64,000 bases of DNA, from the NCBI GenBank assembly GCA_949358305.1, contig OX442314.1, positions 20,701,060 to 20,765,059 on the forward strand, written 5' to 3'. Origin of the DNA: Strigamia acuminata (taxonomy: Eukaryota; Arthropoda; Chilopoda; Geophilomorpha; Linotaeniidae). The notes under the pieces are model-generated. The model was not told the DNA's origin. It worked only from the letters and a program-made list of their open reading frames with translations, and did not search any database. Positions 1 to 12,900 of the stretch are shown piece by piece. The position numbers and the translations under genes are program-made. Positions within the stretch are counted from its first letter, which is position 1, and each line of letters begins with the position of its first letter.

Positions 1-165
1 TCAACATGCAAAGACACGTCTTTTTTGTTGACGGCAAAGTATTTAGGCTTAAACTAAAAAAAATTCTTCACTTTTTAAATCCTCTTTTTCGTCTTTTAAG
101 AACAAAAATTCCCTAAGTAACTTGTTTATCCGAACATATTTAATTTAAGATATACATTGAGTGTA

Positions 166-378
166 CAGTCGTGGACAAAAAAAAACTTCCCTTCAGTTTA
201 GGTGTTTTAATTTTATCTACCAGGTGGCATAAAAATCCATTGAGATTCAATGACATCAATCTTGACCCGGTCTCTCGTCTTGCCCTAGCAACAGTATTAA
301 AAGATAGACCGTGCAAATAATAATAGATAAACATAAAACAGCTAAACTAAAGGAAAGTTTTTTTTTTGTTCACGACTG
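166..378. mobile_element. Tc1/mariner-type MITE with TA target duplication
   Basis: The ends are inverted repeats of about 40 bp. The left end reads CAGTCGTGGACAAAAAAAA followed by ACTTCC and CAGTTTAG; the right end is its complement, CTAAACTAAAGGAAAG, a T run, then TTCACGACTG. Both ends are flanked by TA (164-165 and 379-380), the target duplication of the Tc1/mariner superfamily. The CAGT...GGACAAAA terminus also fits Tc1-like elements. The 213-bp interior has no transposase frame, so this is a non-autonomous MITE. The terminal repeats differ by a few bases and small indels, so the copy is not brand new. Confidence 0.85.
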
Positions 379-380
379 TA

Positions 381-1454
381 CGTGTATTAACATTAACGAT
401 TGTATTCGCATTCATCATTGCAGCTGTGAGATATCTATGGTGTAATATTCTGCAATCTCATCCCGGTCTTGACTATAACTCTTCTCATTTATTTATAAAA
501 AGAGAAGAAAAAAGGCACAAAGAAATAAATATTTACACAAAAAAATAAAAATAAAAATCATATTAGTAAGAGATAAAACAAATCACGTATATTCGACTGA
601 AAAACTGCAGCTATTCTTGCTGAAAATGGTCGAAAACGTGCAGCGAATAGTATTCTAGACGTTTCCATTCTTACACCTTTAAAAAAAAGCTATTCCAAGT
701 TACATGTTGCATACAAAACACGAAATTATGAAATAAAAATTAATTAAAGCACATTTCACTCTCTCGGTGCAATATTACAAACACTTGTTATTAAACTCGC
801 GGTAGAAAATTAGACCATTTATGCTCCATTTTTGATTAAAGGGTCGAAAAACAAACAAACAACAACACTTTACGTCGTTATTCCAGAGTGTAGTGCAATT
901 TTGCAAAAATATGTTCCTTCGATATAAAACATTAACGACAAACATGTAAATTCCCACCCAACCGAGAGTATAGATCTATCGAAATGACAAATTATTTAAA
1001 CAACATAAATATTTATCATTACCAGACCACCGCCATCAATAATAGATGATTTCCAACTACATACAAATTTCCATCATTATAATCTCCCCTCAAAAACATC
1101 CTGTATAAGCAATTTCATTAACGAGCAAATAAACCTAAAAAAAATTAAGAAAAAACTCACTCAAACCTCATTTATGTCGAAACAAGCTTCTCTGCAAATT
1201 AAAGTAGATGCGCACAAACCCCAAGTATAGTAACACACAGCTGCAACACGAATTTTTTTGTTTTATATTTTTCTCTTTCTTTTTTTTAATTCATGCGTAA
1301 AATTTACTTCATCAACAATCGCTATTGATCGTTATCGCACATCTTTGATATTGTTTACAGCACCTGTTGGCAGAAAAAGCATTCTATTCTCCTTCCTTCA
1401 TTCGCATCTGATAAAGCCACACGCTTGTTGATTAATGAAACTGTTTCTAGCAAA
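381..1454. other. AT-rich DNA, nothing recognised
   Basis: Short chance reading frames only. No splice-bounded coding segment or repeat family member was recognised here. Confidence 0.5.
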
Positions 1455-1660
1455 TGCTTTAGTGGCGCGCGCTTCTCGCACGAGACGAATTCTTCATCTC
1501 ATGCACAACGAGTTTTAACGAGATTCGACACTGGAATGACGTCACTTAGCTTCGTGCATTTTTTTTCTTTTCCACCTGTCTGAACGAGGGAAGCCCTCGG
1601 GCACCCGTTCGATGCGCATGGGCGTGACAGTTCCCTTCAGAGTAAAGTAAGGTTGGGCTT
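1455..1660. promoter_or_regulatory. CpG-richer patch with a consensus CRE
   Basis: This patch stands out from the AT-rich surroundings by its CpG dinucleotides (GGCGCGCGC at about 1465, GATGCGCATGGGCG near 1610). It holds a perfect palindromic TGACGTCA at 1537-1544, the consensus CREB/ATF site, and a CACCTG E-box at about 1575. No exon is recognisable beside it. An enhancer or an unannotated promoter is possible; its function is inferred from motifs only. Confidence 0.3.
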
Positions 1661-4600
1661 CTCTCACTGTCTTGATAGTCTTCTTGCAAGAGTTCTTTCC
1701 CTTAAATCCTTCGCAAGCTCACAAACTTTTTAAATCCCTTCTTGCCATCAGCAGTGAATAAAAAAAAAGTTTCCACCTTTCAAACTTTCAATTTTTTTCA
1801 GTAACCTGCTCTGATCTCGTAATAAATCCAACAAAAAATGTACAAAAAATAAAAATCAAATTAAACGAGTGATCCCAACATACGGAAATGCTCTCATTCT
1901 TGACACACAAGATAAATACTTTTCTTTTTAAATTGTCTTTTAATTTCACACAAATTCTGCATTTTACTATCAGATTTTACTAAGTGTTCTTATTCTTTTG
2001 ATTTTAAAATTCTCCCATAATCCCTTGCAACCTTTTGCCGATATTTTTTTCTCTCTTAACATCAATTAGACTCCAGTTATCTACAAATAAACCGGGCTCA
2101 AAATGAGTCGCAATCTTGAGAACCATTAGAGTAAACTTCACCTTAGTCAGCATTTATCTTCCCGAATCCACCCTTTTATCCCACAGCTTGAGATGTATAA
2201 TAAGTGCTATAAATTTCCTCCCACCATAAATATTTATGTCAGGTCTTTGCTCTTCTGCACAAGACTAATGCATTGCAAGTGTATAACTTTAATAAATCAC
2301 GACACAAAGAAACAAACCAACACACAACACAACACAACCAATCATAGAACTAAAAAAAAAAAATTATAAAAATTAGATTTAAAAAAAAAACCAGACAGTA
2401 TAAAATCCACCAATGTCAAAATCCTTTTAGAATTCTAATTCAACACATTATTTACATTAAACCACTTAATGAGATTGATTAAGCTAGACGCGTAATCTCA
2501 CATCAGTTGGCGCAGAACAAACACCACGAGATAAAAATGTCCGTCAAAACAAATTGCAAAAACAATATGGACTATTTTTACTGCAAAAATGAGTAGGTAC
2601 CCATATTTTGTTTTTGACCATTAATTTATTTCCCAACTGCTTTCGCTGTTTTATTGCTCCGTTATTGCTTTAGACAGGCAATTTTCATTTTCCCGAGATT
2701 ACGAAATTGAAATAAACAACCCTGTTTACATCCTACACAAACTAAAACAAAAAAAAATAATAAAAAACTGATTTTTTCTTCTTCGTCCTTTCAAAATTCC
2801 TTCCAAAACATCAATATTAGACTTAGTAAATTCCAGCCGCAAATAAAAACGACATTTTCTTTCTATTGCACCGTGACATCATAATGGGAGATAATCGATT
2901 TAAAGAGAGGTTCAAAATCGAATTGAAGTTTGAACGTCGCTTAAACCCAAGCACACATGTTATCTGCCAACTTCAAAGCGAAAAATGTAAATCAATAAAA
3001 ATAACTAATTTAAAAAAAAACTAATTTAAAAAATAATTTCATTATTATTGGCACCCAACTGATTGCTTAAAACGGCGAAATTCTTTTTTGTTACCGGTAC
3101 AATTAAATATTAATAAAACACGAAATTTAATGCCAACACAGTTGAAAAATTTAATCAAATTTCTATAGAAATCACCCTTTTATTTGTACATTTCCCACTT
3201 GCCCTCACTCTCATCGGTACCATTATCATACGAAGCAGGTAATCAATTTCAAATTTTTGGATTATTATTCAATTACAATTTCCCCAGCATAAAATATAAG
3301 AGAGGGAGAAAGAGAGAAAGAGAGCACCGAGTAAAAAATGAAAAAGGATGTGGATGGGTATTTCAGTTGAGAGCAAACTCAGACCACACCCAAACTCAAT
3401 CAGAAACATAGTCTTTGATTGAACTATTCAATTATGGTATTGCTAAATTCCTAAATATTGAAGACATAAAACCCGTCTAAACACACAAATTTCCTTTTTA
3501 TTGCTCAATAGGAACTGAAGACTGATGGATAAAACCCTAAGTTCATTTTTAACCATCAACAAAATTCAATTTGCTTAAATAGAATTTTTTTTTCATCTTG
3601 AGTGGAGCTCAATTCAAAGATGGAAATCACAGCAAAAACGCATTTCAGAGTGTGTTTAACACGCTCGATGCTTGTATATTTAGTTCTGGAGTTGGAATAA
3701 AATAGTTTTAATACAGTGAATGCCCTGTAGACTGTACACACAGTAGATAAGACTGCGCTGTAGATTGGACACAAACCCTCTGGCCCAATCCAAATTCACT
3801 TTTTCCTACTGTTTTGGCACCGTTAGACTGGACAGCTTTCAAAACCAGACACGGACAAAAAAAATATTCCTGATAAAGTTAAAAACATTTAATTTCATTT
3901 AAAACAAAATATATATGCCATAAAATGGACAAAATCCAATAAAAAGAATGCTAAACCCTATTGATTTATTTTTTTCTGTCGTTTTAGGTAGTTCTACTAA
4001 CAAAATGTCCACAATTCTCTATAAAATAATAATTAAAAATACTTATAAATTTTTTTTTTAATTTCGAGACTCTAGACCTGCAGTGACATAACATATCCTC
4101 CTCAAGATTGGACGCACTCTACACCAGACAGTTTTTGGACGACCCGATGGTGCCGAGTCTATTGGGTATTTATTTATTCATAGTTTCAAACAAAACAATT
4201 GTTTGCAACCAAATCCAACAATTCAATTACTTCCTAGCTCCAATCTATAAACGTGACTTTTTAATTAATAAAGTTGAAGAACAATTGAAATATCACTTTG
4301 AAAAAAAAATATATATTAATTCAAATTTTACTGACATGTCATTAGCAGCAGGTCTGACTACAGTTGTTAGTGATTAGACCTTTAACGAAACCGAATGAGA
4401 GCTTTGGGATTTCTCATTTGGATCTCTTTCTTTCATTTCTTTCTTTTTTCTTCCTAGCTCTCCTTGTTTCTTTGTTTTCATTTTTTTTCTTTGCTCTGAT
4501 TTCATTCCATTTGATTGCCTCTAGAAACCAACCTAGTTCTGTCAGTATCTTTATGACAAATAAATAAATAAAACACATCATAACCTTGCAAAACCATAAA

Positions 4601-7600
4601 CAAATGCAACACTTTATTCCACCCAAACAACTCATTCATACATTTTGAATAAATTTGAATGCATGTCAGTTTCCATCAAACTTTCACCCAAAACAAGTAA
4701 ATCTTCAACAACAACACAAAAAAAACATAATAAAACAATCCCCAGCATAAGGTTCAATAACAAATCCACATTTCAGCTTCAACCCGCATTTCCAATTAGT
4801 TCTTCACCCTCCTCCAGTCTCAGCTTCTCCCTGGGGAAGAAGAGAGTCGACACCCAATATTTCATATAAAAGAGACCCGTCCTCTTGGGCGCCGATATTT
4901 ACTACAGCAAAGATAGAGTATAAAATAAAAAATAAAAAAAAAATATGGATCCAGGCTACACTTATAACTCTGCCATCTGCCCTTTGCATTTCTTTCCCTC
5001 CAGCTTTCTCTTCTTTGCAGCCCAATTCAATTATTTTTCAAGACTATTCCGCAGGATTGAAGGCAAACTGAGCAAAGAAAGTGGGCACAGCAGGGGACAA
5101 AAGAATAGTAGTGCATGATAACAACTAAATCGCCAAAAACTACTCTTTTTCTTCTCCTTTTCTTCATATTAATTCCCTGCCCTCAAGACCAGATGGAAGG
5201 AAGACGCGTGACAAAACTAAAAAAGAGGAAAAGAAATTTCCACACTTTTGGAAAATTAAGTCTATATGAAGTGAAGGCTTCTTTGTTTGCCTTCCCATCG
5301 ACGAGCAGAGTAATCACACGAGGCGTTCAGTGGACGTGTGGGCTGGGTAAATATTCATTCACTCGCTTTCCCATCATTCCCCTCGAGCTCTTCAATTTCT
5401 AGTCATGTGTGTCCAATCCACTTGTCTATATTGCCAAACTTTCAACGCACTCTTATTGGGTTGGCAGTGCCAGCAAAAAATAAATAAACAATGCCATGTA
5501 CTGAATTTCTTCACTTTCACTACCATTTTTCCACAAAAATCGCCAGATTCAAATAAAATAAAATAAAATAAAATAGTTGGTTTAAAGTAATTGACCCAGA
5601 AATTTGACAAAATCGAGTTTGGGAAAAATTGTTTTCGATCTGGCCAACTAAGTCTTATCGTGAGCCGCCGAAGCGAAAGTCATTTCCCGTACGAACCATT
5701 AATATTGTTCTAAATCGATTGATAATACCAATTTGAACACTAAAAAAAAAAAGAATTTTCTATTTGAACTACCGTACAAGCAATAAAATATATAAAACTA
5801 AAGATAAATAAATAGAAAAAAATCTGCGAAAAAGTCGACGTGCTGTTGCATGGAGACATGGGAGTAACTTAGCCCTAGGAACGCGTCCCCAGATAGTAAT
5901 AAATAACTCTCCATCTACCCACACCTAGCTATACCTTGCAGGTATCGACAATCCATAACGAGGGCCCAGATCCCGTTTCGCGAGAGACGCCCAACACATT
6001 TTTAATACCAATCAAAATAAATGTTATCATTTTTTTTTTTTTTTTTTTAGTTTTTTTTAAAAAAATAAACTCAAAAAGTTTAGTTTGAATTCCATGTCAG
6101 CTCCAGATTTCTACACTTCCAACACATCCAGTCAAGTTTGTTAACCCCCGTAAAGCTTCCATCAAATCCTTCGGATAAAGTCTGCCCAATTTTTACAAAT
6201 CGATAGCAGCGCTCTACAACTGGCTTTTATCAATAGAAAAGCAATTAGAAGTTTTATGAGCAGCTCCTTCAATTTATCATTGCTTTACATCAAATATTTG
6301 ACAGAAAATTGCTATTAACGTCTTCCACATTTCGAAAACATCATTAAAATCCAAGTGAATCTTTATAACCCTCATTTTGTTGTTTCTTATTTGAGTACAG
6401 GTAATAAATCCAAGCAAATTATTTCTAACGCAAAATGTCATTTCTTTTGTACTAATACAACTTATTAGGGAGTTTTCGAATTCCACAATTCCCAAAAACG
6501 AAATACCGTTCACGTGATATTGAGTTCAGTCAAATAATTAGGATTGCGTTTTGTGTTTTTAAAAAAAAAAACAGTTGGAGCATGCGCGTCATGTGATCCT
6601 ATCTCCGCGATATCGTAGCCGATCTCTTTCGATTACGTAATTAACTTGGCCACGACAGACCATTCGCCAGTTAAAAATTGAAGCCAAACCACCATTTCTG
6701 GTTTCATGTATGAATATTTTAAAAAAAATCGATCACACGCATAGATTAACACGATATTTTAGAATAAACACGTCTGTTTGTTATTTATTTACCATTCGCA
6801 ACCTTTTATTTCCTTCCCTTAATGCAAGTGGCACTAATTTCTGACCTGTCAAATCAAAACACAACTGGTAGAAGCAATCACGTTTGAATAAAACAGCACT
6901 CGTCGCAATTGTAAACAAGCAGGTTCACATATTTGCAATAATTCAAATTTCACAGTGCTTCGCCCTCGTTTCAACTCGAATCGCTATACATCACAGGAAA
7001 TTTAGCCGGAATTTAACACCAACTGGAGCGCGAGGAGAAACGAGCAGACATCGGTATGGATTGATACCGTTCCTGATTTGTAAGTCAATGGGGTATTAAT
7101 TCAACACTTTAGCAGTGTCAGTGTACACTGCAGGCATCAATAAAACAGATCAAGGCGCAACCTTCTACGACTCAACAAGATCCTTAATGAGAACCACCCG
7201 CGAGAGTAGCAACAACTGAGCCAATCACCTTCAACTTGTCCATTGCCTAATTTACTCATCGCCCGCGACACTTTAATGTAAACTGTTGTTCTTTTCACGC
7301 GCATTGCGAATTTGTAAGCTTCAAATTCACCTTTTACCCTTTGGCAGATCGACATGCTGCAATGGACAAATTACTCACAAATTCTTCACATTGATGTCAC
7401 AGCCCGAGTCGGTTCGACATCTATTTTGGAAACGCGCGCAGCTTCCAAAAGCAATACCCAATTAACTCGCAAGATAAGATAACATATGCATTGGTTTCAA
7501 AAATTACCATTCACGAATAACTCGTCGTAATTTTAATACCAAAGATAAAATTCACAAAATTAAATTATGATAAGCATCGAGGTTATTATCATTATAATCT

Positions 7601-8150
7601 CTTTAATAACTTATAACTTAATATTCTCAATTTGCAAACGTAAGTTGTTACTTTTCAGCTCAACGGTAATAGGATTTCGTCGAGGAATCCATTATGTATT
7701 AACAAAAAGGGCACACACTAATATATGCCCACTAATGACTACTAAGCTTACAATGTTTTGTATAATGTTATAATCGTTCAACATTTTTATAAGTTACTGC
7801 ATACTAAAATATCACCAATTGAAAAAAAACTGCTTATAATGGTTATAAATTCGAAAATAAAATGAATAATGATTATAATAATAATAATAATAAGCGATAC
7901 AAGATAAGAAAGCTCTAAATTGGTCTATTCACACTTGTTCTGTTTTGGAAACCACACTTTTACCGTTTGTCATGCTATTTTGTCATTTATAGTAAAACTC
8001 TATTGCACAAAGGGCTCAATTGGCACGCGAAAATATAATTTTAGACCCCCGTATTACTGTGAACCGGCCATTATAGTGCAAAATATGCAATAAAATACAA
8101 ACTCAATTGGTATTTTACAGTCATTTTATCCCTTTTCAAACTTTTTTACA
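1661..8150. other. Intronic or intergenic DNA, no gene recognised
   Basis: AT-rich stretch with short frames that lack codon structure. It contains an AAATA run (5550-5574), a TAA run (7878-7893) and a GC-richer patch at 5830-6000 with no readable exon. A TATAAAAG at about 4866-4873 has no supporting exon downstream. Confidence 0.5.
3713..3836. repeat. Short degenerate repeat of a TGTAGACTG-like motif
   Basis: CTGTAGACTGTACAC (3725-3739), CTGTAGATTGGACAC (3758-3772) and GTTAGACTGGACAG (3822-3835) are variants of one motif. A related AGATTGGACGCA lies near 4105. The first two are 33 bp apart. This may be a decayed tandem array or the subterminal repeats of a dead DNA transposon; no termini were found. 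Confidence 0.3.
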
Positions 8151-8155
8151 ACTAG

Positions 8156-8184
8156 ACTTCTCATGCTGCAGCTGAAGCGTGCAG
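8156..8184 (+). CDS. Candidate 29-nt microexon
   Basis: A T-rich tract ending CTTTTTTACAACTAG is a good 3' splice site. Only 29 nt later comes GTGCAG|GTAAGT, a full-consensus 5' splice site. One phase reads through as MLQLKRA, another as TSHAAAEAC; the third contains a stop. Nothing upstream or downstream on the plus strand is recognised as a partner exon, so this may be a chance pairing of splice signals. Confidence 0.2.
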
Positions 8185-8189
8185 GTAAG

Positions 8190-9827
8190 TTCACTCGCTG
8201 CCCCTGGAACCAACCAAGAATTCCAAACAACTCTTCTACTTCCTCTAGATAACATTTTGATTCTTACTATCCTCAAAAAAAAAATACAACAAAATTAAAT
8301 CTTTCCAAACAAACAATTGGTATTTAGTTCTAACAATTAGCAGCTAGGAATTTTTCACGAGCATGTGGTAAGTCTTGACACAGCAAACGAAAAAAGATGG
8401 CAAGAGCTGGAAGAAAACAGAAAAAACGGGAGGCGGATTCTATTCTGTAATAAATTACTCGCACGTCCCCACCTAAGAAAACATAATTAAAATTTAGCAG
8501 AGCATAAAATTTATTTCTTTGCAAGGTATACTGAACAAGTAATTAGCATCTATAGATCCATAAATTATTTTCATCAAACTAAATTAGCTGCCTTAAAACC
8601 CCCACAAATTTCAATTACTTCTGCCTAAACGACAGCACTGTTTCTCAGTTCTCATCAATAATATAAAACCACCCTACCTTCAGTAAGTAGTGAAATTTTA
8701 TATTGGCTAAAGGTGTGCTTGTATAGTCACTAAGCAATCCCAAGTGGACCAGTTTGAAATCGAAGCAGGTGCACTGCTGTTTCCATAGAGTTGTGCAAAA
8801 TATTTACACTGTCCTCCACGCATAAAGTCAACAATGAATAATGTTTCAGTCCGCAGTCACAATGGATAAATAAAAATGAACTCAGCTGGGCTTTTCCATG
8901 CCCAATAAATTCGAACACGTTACACCTTGACAGTAAGCAGACTTTTTACCAATTTTCCTCTTGTTTGTTTTTTTCCCCCTCTCTCTCTCTCTCTCTCTTT
9001 CACTGACTCGAGCACTCAATTCACGCCCTGATGAAAATTACATCGATAAAGACTTACTAACTTTCCTACCAAGCAAACACAGTGAAAGACACTTCATTTA
9101 AACCTATTCCCCCCGCACGAGCGTCACCTTTACAAAATTAAACTAAAAAAAAAAATTTCTTTTTAAGAAAAAAAAATATCAAAGACTGGGATTAACTTTT
9201 TTTAAAAAAAAAAAAATCAATTACTAAGGAAAATCTCAAATTCGTTTAGTTATTTTACTTTACTGCGCAAGGCATTGCTTATCTTCCGTCTTGTATTGTT
9301 TGATTCCAAACTAAAGAACAATATAATTCATTTTTATAAGAAAGAAGTGCAGTACTAGTCAACAATGAACTGTTTACTTTTAATTCGAATTGTATGGTGA
9401 GTTTTTGGAACAACAAGGTTCTTTTTCTGAGATAAACAATTTCAGAACATTAAAGTTTATTTTCCAGTTGCTATGTACTGTATGTGGTTGTCACATGTTC
9501 AATTTCCAGCCTACTTCTTGTTTACTATGAACGAAAATGGCAAACTGACAAAAACAACACGTATGGGTTTTATATTTCATTGTGTGACACTGGTGACTAA
9601 TGCACGAAACTCCTTGCAGTGAAAATTCAAACCCCCCACAGAAACGGAATGCCGACAAACAAACCTGTCCATTAAGACTTTTTCAATTACTCTATTTTGT
9701 AAACAAGGTATAAACTTACCAAATTGCCCTTAGTTTCGCTCTAAACTTTATTTTCCAATTAACTTCAAGAATAAACTTTAAAACTAATCAGAAATTAATG
9801 ATTTCTCAATGACTTTGCACATTGTGA
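8190..9827. other. AT-rich DNA with a CT microsatellite
   Basis: Holds a (CT)n run at 8979-8998 and several poly-A/poly-T runs. No coding signal seen. Confidence 0.5.
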
Positions 9828-9990
9828 GTCAGTTACGAACGTGCATGTTAGAAAACAGCGAAAGACTGATTTATTCCAGATCAAACAAGATGGTGAACAA
9901 TCGAGGTTTTCGGGAGCCAATCCGTAAACCCCTTACACTAACGGAGTGCCCCCTTACGGTAGGGAGTGGACTGAAGGCAGGGGTCAAAGT
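9828..9990 (+). repeat. Interspersed repeat, uninterrupted copy
   Basis: This copy matches a second one at 38,915-39,640. Shared landmarks are GTCAGT(T/A)ACG, ACGTGCATGTTA, AAAACAGCGAAA, CTGATTTATT, CAAACAAGATGG(T/C)GAACAA, CAATCCGTAAACCCCTTACA and GTGCCCCCTTACG. It has no coding capacity and no clear inverted termini. It gives the empty-site version that shows the 39-kb copy was interrupted by a later insertion. The element class is not recognised. Confidence 0.7.
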
Positions 9991-12900
9991 CCGGTGCCCG
10001 AGAGTCACACATCTTTTTCAAAGAATTCAATGACAATTCATTATCTCTAGTGACGCAACTGTAAATCCCTTTCTATTGACTTAAACATAAAAAAAAATCC
10101 AATATACCATAAAACCATCAAATTACCGTAAATACACTATAAAGTTTCCTCATAATAGAATTCTTAACCAAATATTATATCACGAAACAGTAAAAAAAAA
10201 AATTAAATAAATAAATAAATAAAAATAAAAATAAAAAACGAGGTTAAAACAACTTTAAAAAAATCAATTAAAACTTTCCAAGAAACTCTTTTTTCCTCTA
10301 TTTAAACGCAATACAAACATATATATAACGAAACCAAACTAACACGGTATATTCATGACAAGTGTGAATAGCTAAACAGCTTAAAGAGCGAAAAATCAAT
10401 TTACTAAATAAAATATGAACACGAAAGTGAGGCTATATGAGCATTTTGCTGGTGCATGTCATTATGTCAAATGTCACTATTGAATTTCTGCTTTGTATGA
10501 TATCCTTAAGTTACTTTTCCCTAAGTTACAGACTTCCTAATACAGTGGAGGTTTTCTTTTTTCTACACTAGTTGTTGTTGCTCTTAAATGTTCCCTTGAC
10601 AAGAATATAAGTTCATGTTTGTTCTGTTAAATTGCTTATTTATTCAACGCGATTTCTAGCCAACAATTCCGGTAGAAAAACAAGATGAAAATTTAATGTG
10701 TTAACTAAGCTCGCATTTCGTACGGCAACATCCACGTTTATTGATGAAAAATGGTCGGTGATGCGTATAAACACATTAATACACGTGTTGTGCCAGTCTT
10801 TCATCCGTGTCACTCATTTTTACTTACAAGATAAATTGCTATTTTAATGGATCTATTTATCAATCTCAAATGGCAGGCGAAAGAGAAGCAGTTTGCGTTA
10901 AAACTCGAAAATTTATTTCCAACCGTCATAAAATGGTCAAAAACTGTTAAAGCAATAGTAATCTAAATGCTAATATCAAATAAAAGTGAATATGAACCCA
11001 CTTAACACATAATGAGCACGATTTAAAGCTGCGATAATATAAAGATGAATACGATACCACTTTCTTATTTTTTCCTATTTTTTTCCAAAACAAAAAAAAA
11101 AAAATTAAAAAACTTTATCCAAAAAAAAGTCGATTTCAACTCCAAAGTATCGATAAAATATCGATAATTACCAGAAAATCACATTTGTCACGTCCCGAAA
11201 ACCCATTTCAATTTCACCAACTTAGCCAACCCCAACCCTGCTGCCTAAAATCGAACTTTAATTCAATAAAATGACTCACACCACCCCGCAAAATCGATGA
11301 AACATCAATCGATTCTCACCAATGTAACTACACAACCCGACTTTGAAATCCACACATCCTCATTTATATTGCTTGAAACTCAATTCCCTCCTAAACAGCA
11401 TATTGAGAACTAGAATAGAATCCCCTCCTTCTATTTCAACAAACTCAAAACATTCAGTAATCACAATCAATCTCTCTCTCCTATTTCCCTTCCTTCCTCT
11501 TCCTAAAATACTAACCTCCCTTGTCCTCTCCTCTCCATACACGACCTCAGCTGCATCTTCCATTCAGACTTCATTTATAGCTCATTGGTTCATGATAACA
11601 GGAACCGGACTGTGGCAAAGAGAAGTTATAGCATCTCAGGTGAAGGGCCCACTCCATCACGAAGGAAAAATCGTGCTGGCAAAGAGCAAAGACCAAGCCA
11701 AATAGCACCCGCGACTGATAACCGCAGATAGAAGTTCTATTAGAACCTCGACAAAAAAAAAATTAATCTTCCACCCAATTTTGGATATGTGAAGCTAAGT
11801 ACAGTTAGAAAAGGTGACACACGCAATAGAATCTTAGGGCCACTAATCCGTCGTCAAACCATGAAAAGGGCATCCGAAACGACCGTCTAATATCAAAAAA
11901 GGAGGAAGGAAAAGATGAAAAAAAAAGGAAAGAAAGAGATGAGCGCTTTTGTGTTGTCACAGGATGAGGATGAACGGGGCTTTTGGTTTGGTGGACACAA
12001 TGGCCATCATCTGCTGCGACATTGATCAACGTGCAGCAATTGAAATGGCTGCTTCGCTGCCTAAACCCTCACCATCAATCAACTAAAGATGTGTTGAGTT
12101 AGTGCGCATAACTCATACGAATTAAATATATATATTTCAACGCGATTCAATTAATGCTTATCATTTGAAAACACGCCGAATCCTAGTGTGCATTTCGTTG
12201 TAAAGTACAAAATCAACAATCAACAACACGTGAAATCTAATTTTTCATTTTCATCAATTGTTGTCCAAACATTCCAAAAATGGCCGCCAGCACATTTACT
12301 GCGCTCGGTCAGATTCGACTGAAATCCGAGCAGTTTTAAAGCGCTTTGGCGCAAATAAATGCGAGAAATATGCAAAATTATTCAGTAATCTCTGTCTTTA
12401 TGACCGTCATAATCTATTATCCACTTATAATCCGCAAGATTTTATCAACTAAGTTATTACGTTTTAAAATAACGTGAGCAGAGGAATAACAATTTGTGAT
12501 AAATCTCTGTAGACCATTAAACAATCTCTCGTACACAATGGTGGCGGTATTTATCAAAATAACTCCACACAATATTTTTGCACTTATTTATTGCTAAACG
12601 GTCCGCTTGCGGCGCTTCATGTGCTAAATGGCGAGTTCAAATGTGATCTTTTAGAAACAGAAAATAAAGTCACCTCTCATCTATATGTCCACACTGAATA
12701 GGACTAATAACAATCCTCAATGGAAGCGAGTTAAACCCACGTGTATGCTCAAAATCCACGAACCGCTGCATTATTGTAATAGAACGTTAAATGCTTTTGA
12801 TAGGTTTCTGTTATTAATTCATGATAAATCTTATTAACTCTTCACAGCGTCAAACAACATTACTTAGAATTCAGTTCATTTCAATTTCCTAAAACTAGTC

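Noticed and set aside
4804-5007. Minus-strand frame with a hydrophobic stretch (MQRADGRVIS..., about 61 codons)
   Set aside because: The hydrophobic part comes from an A-rich tract on the plus strand; no donor or promoter support.
5830-6000. GC-richer patch suspected to be an RNA gene or exon
   Set aside because: No tRNA boxes, no consistent frame and no paired splice sites.
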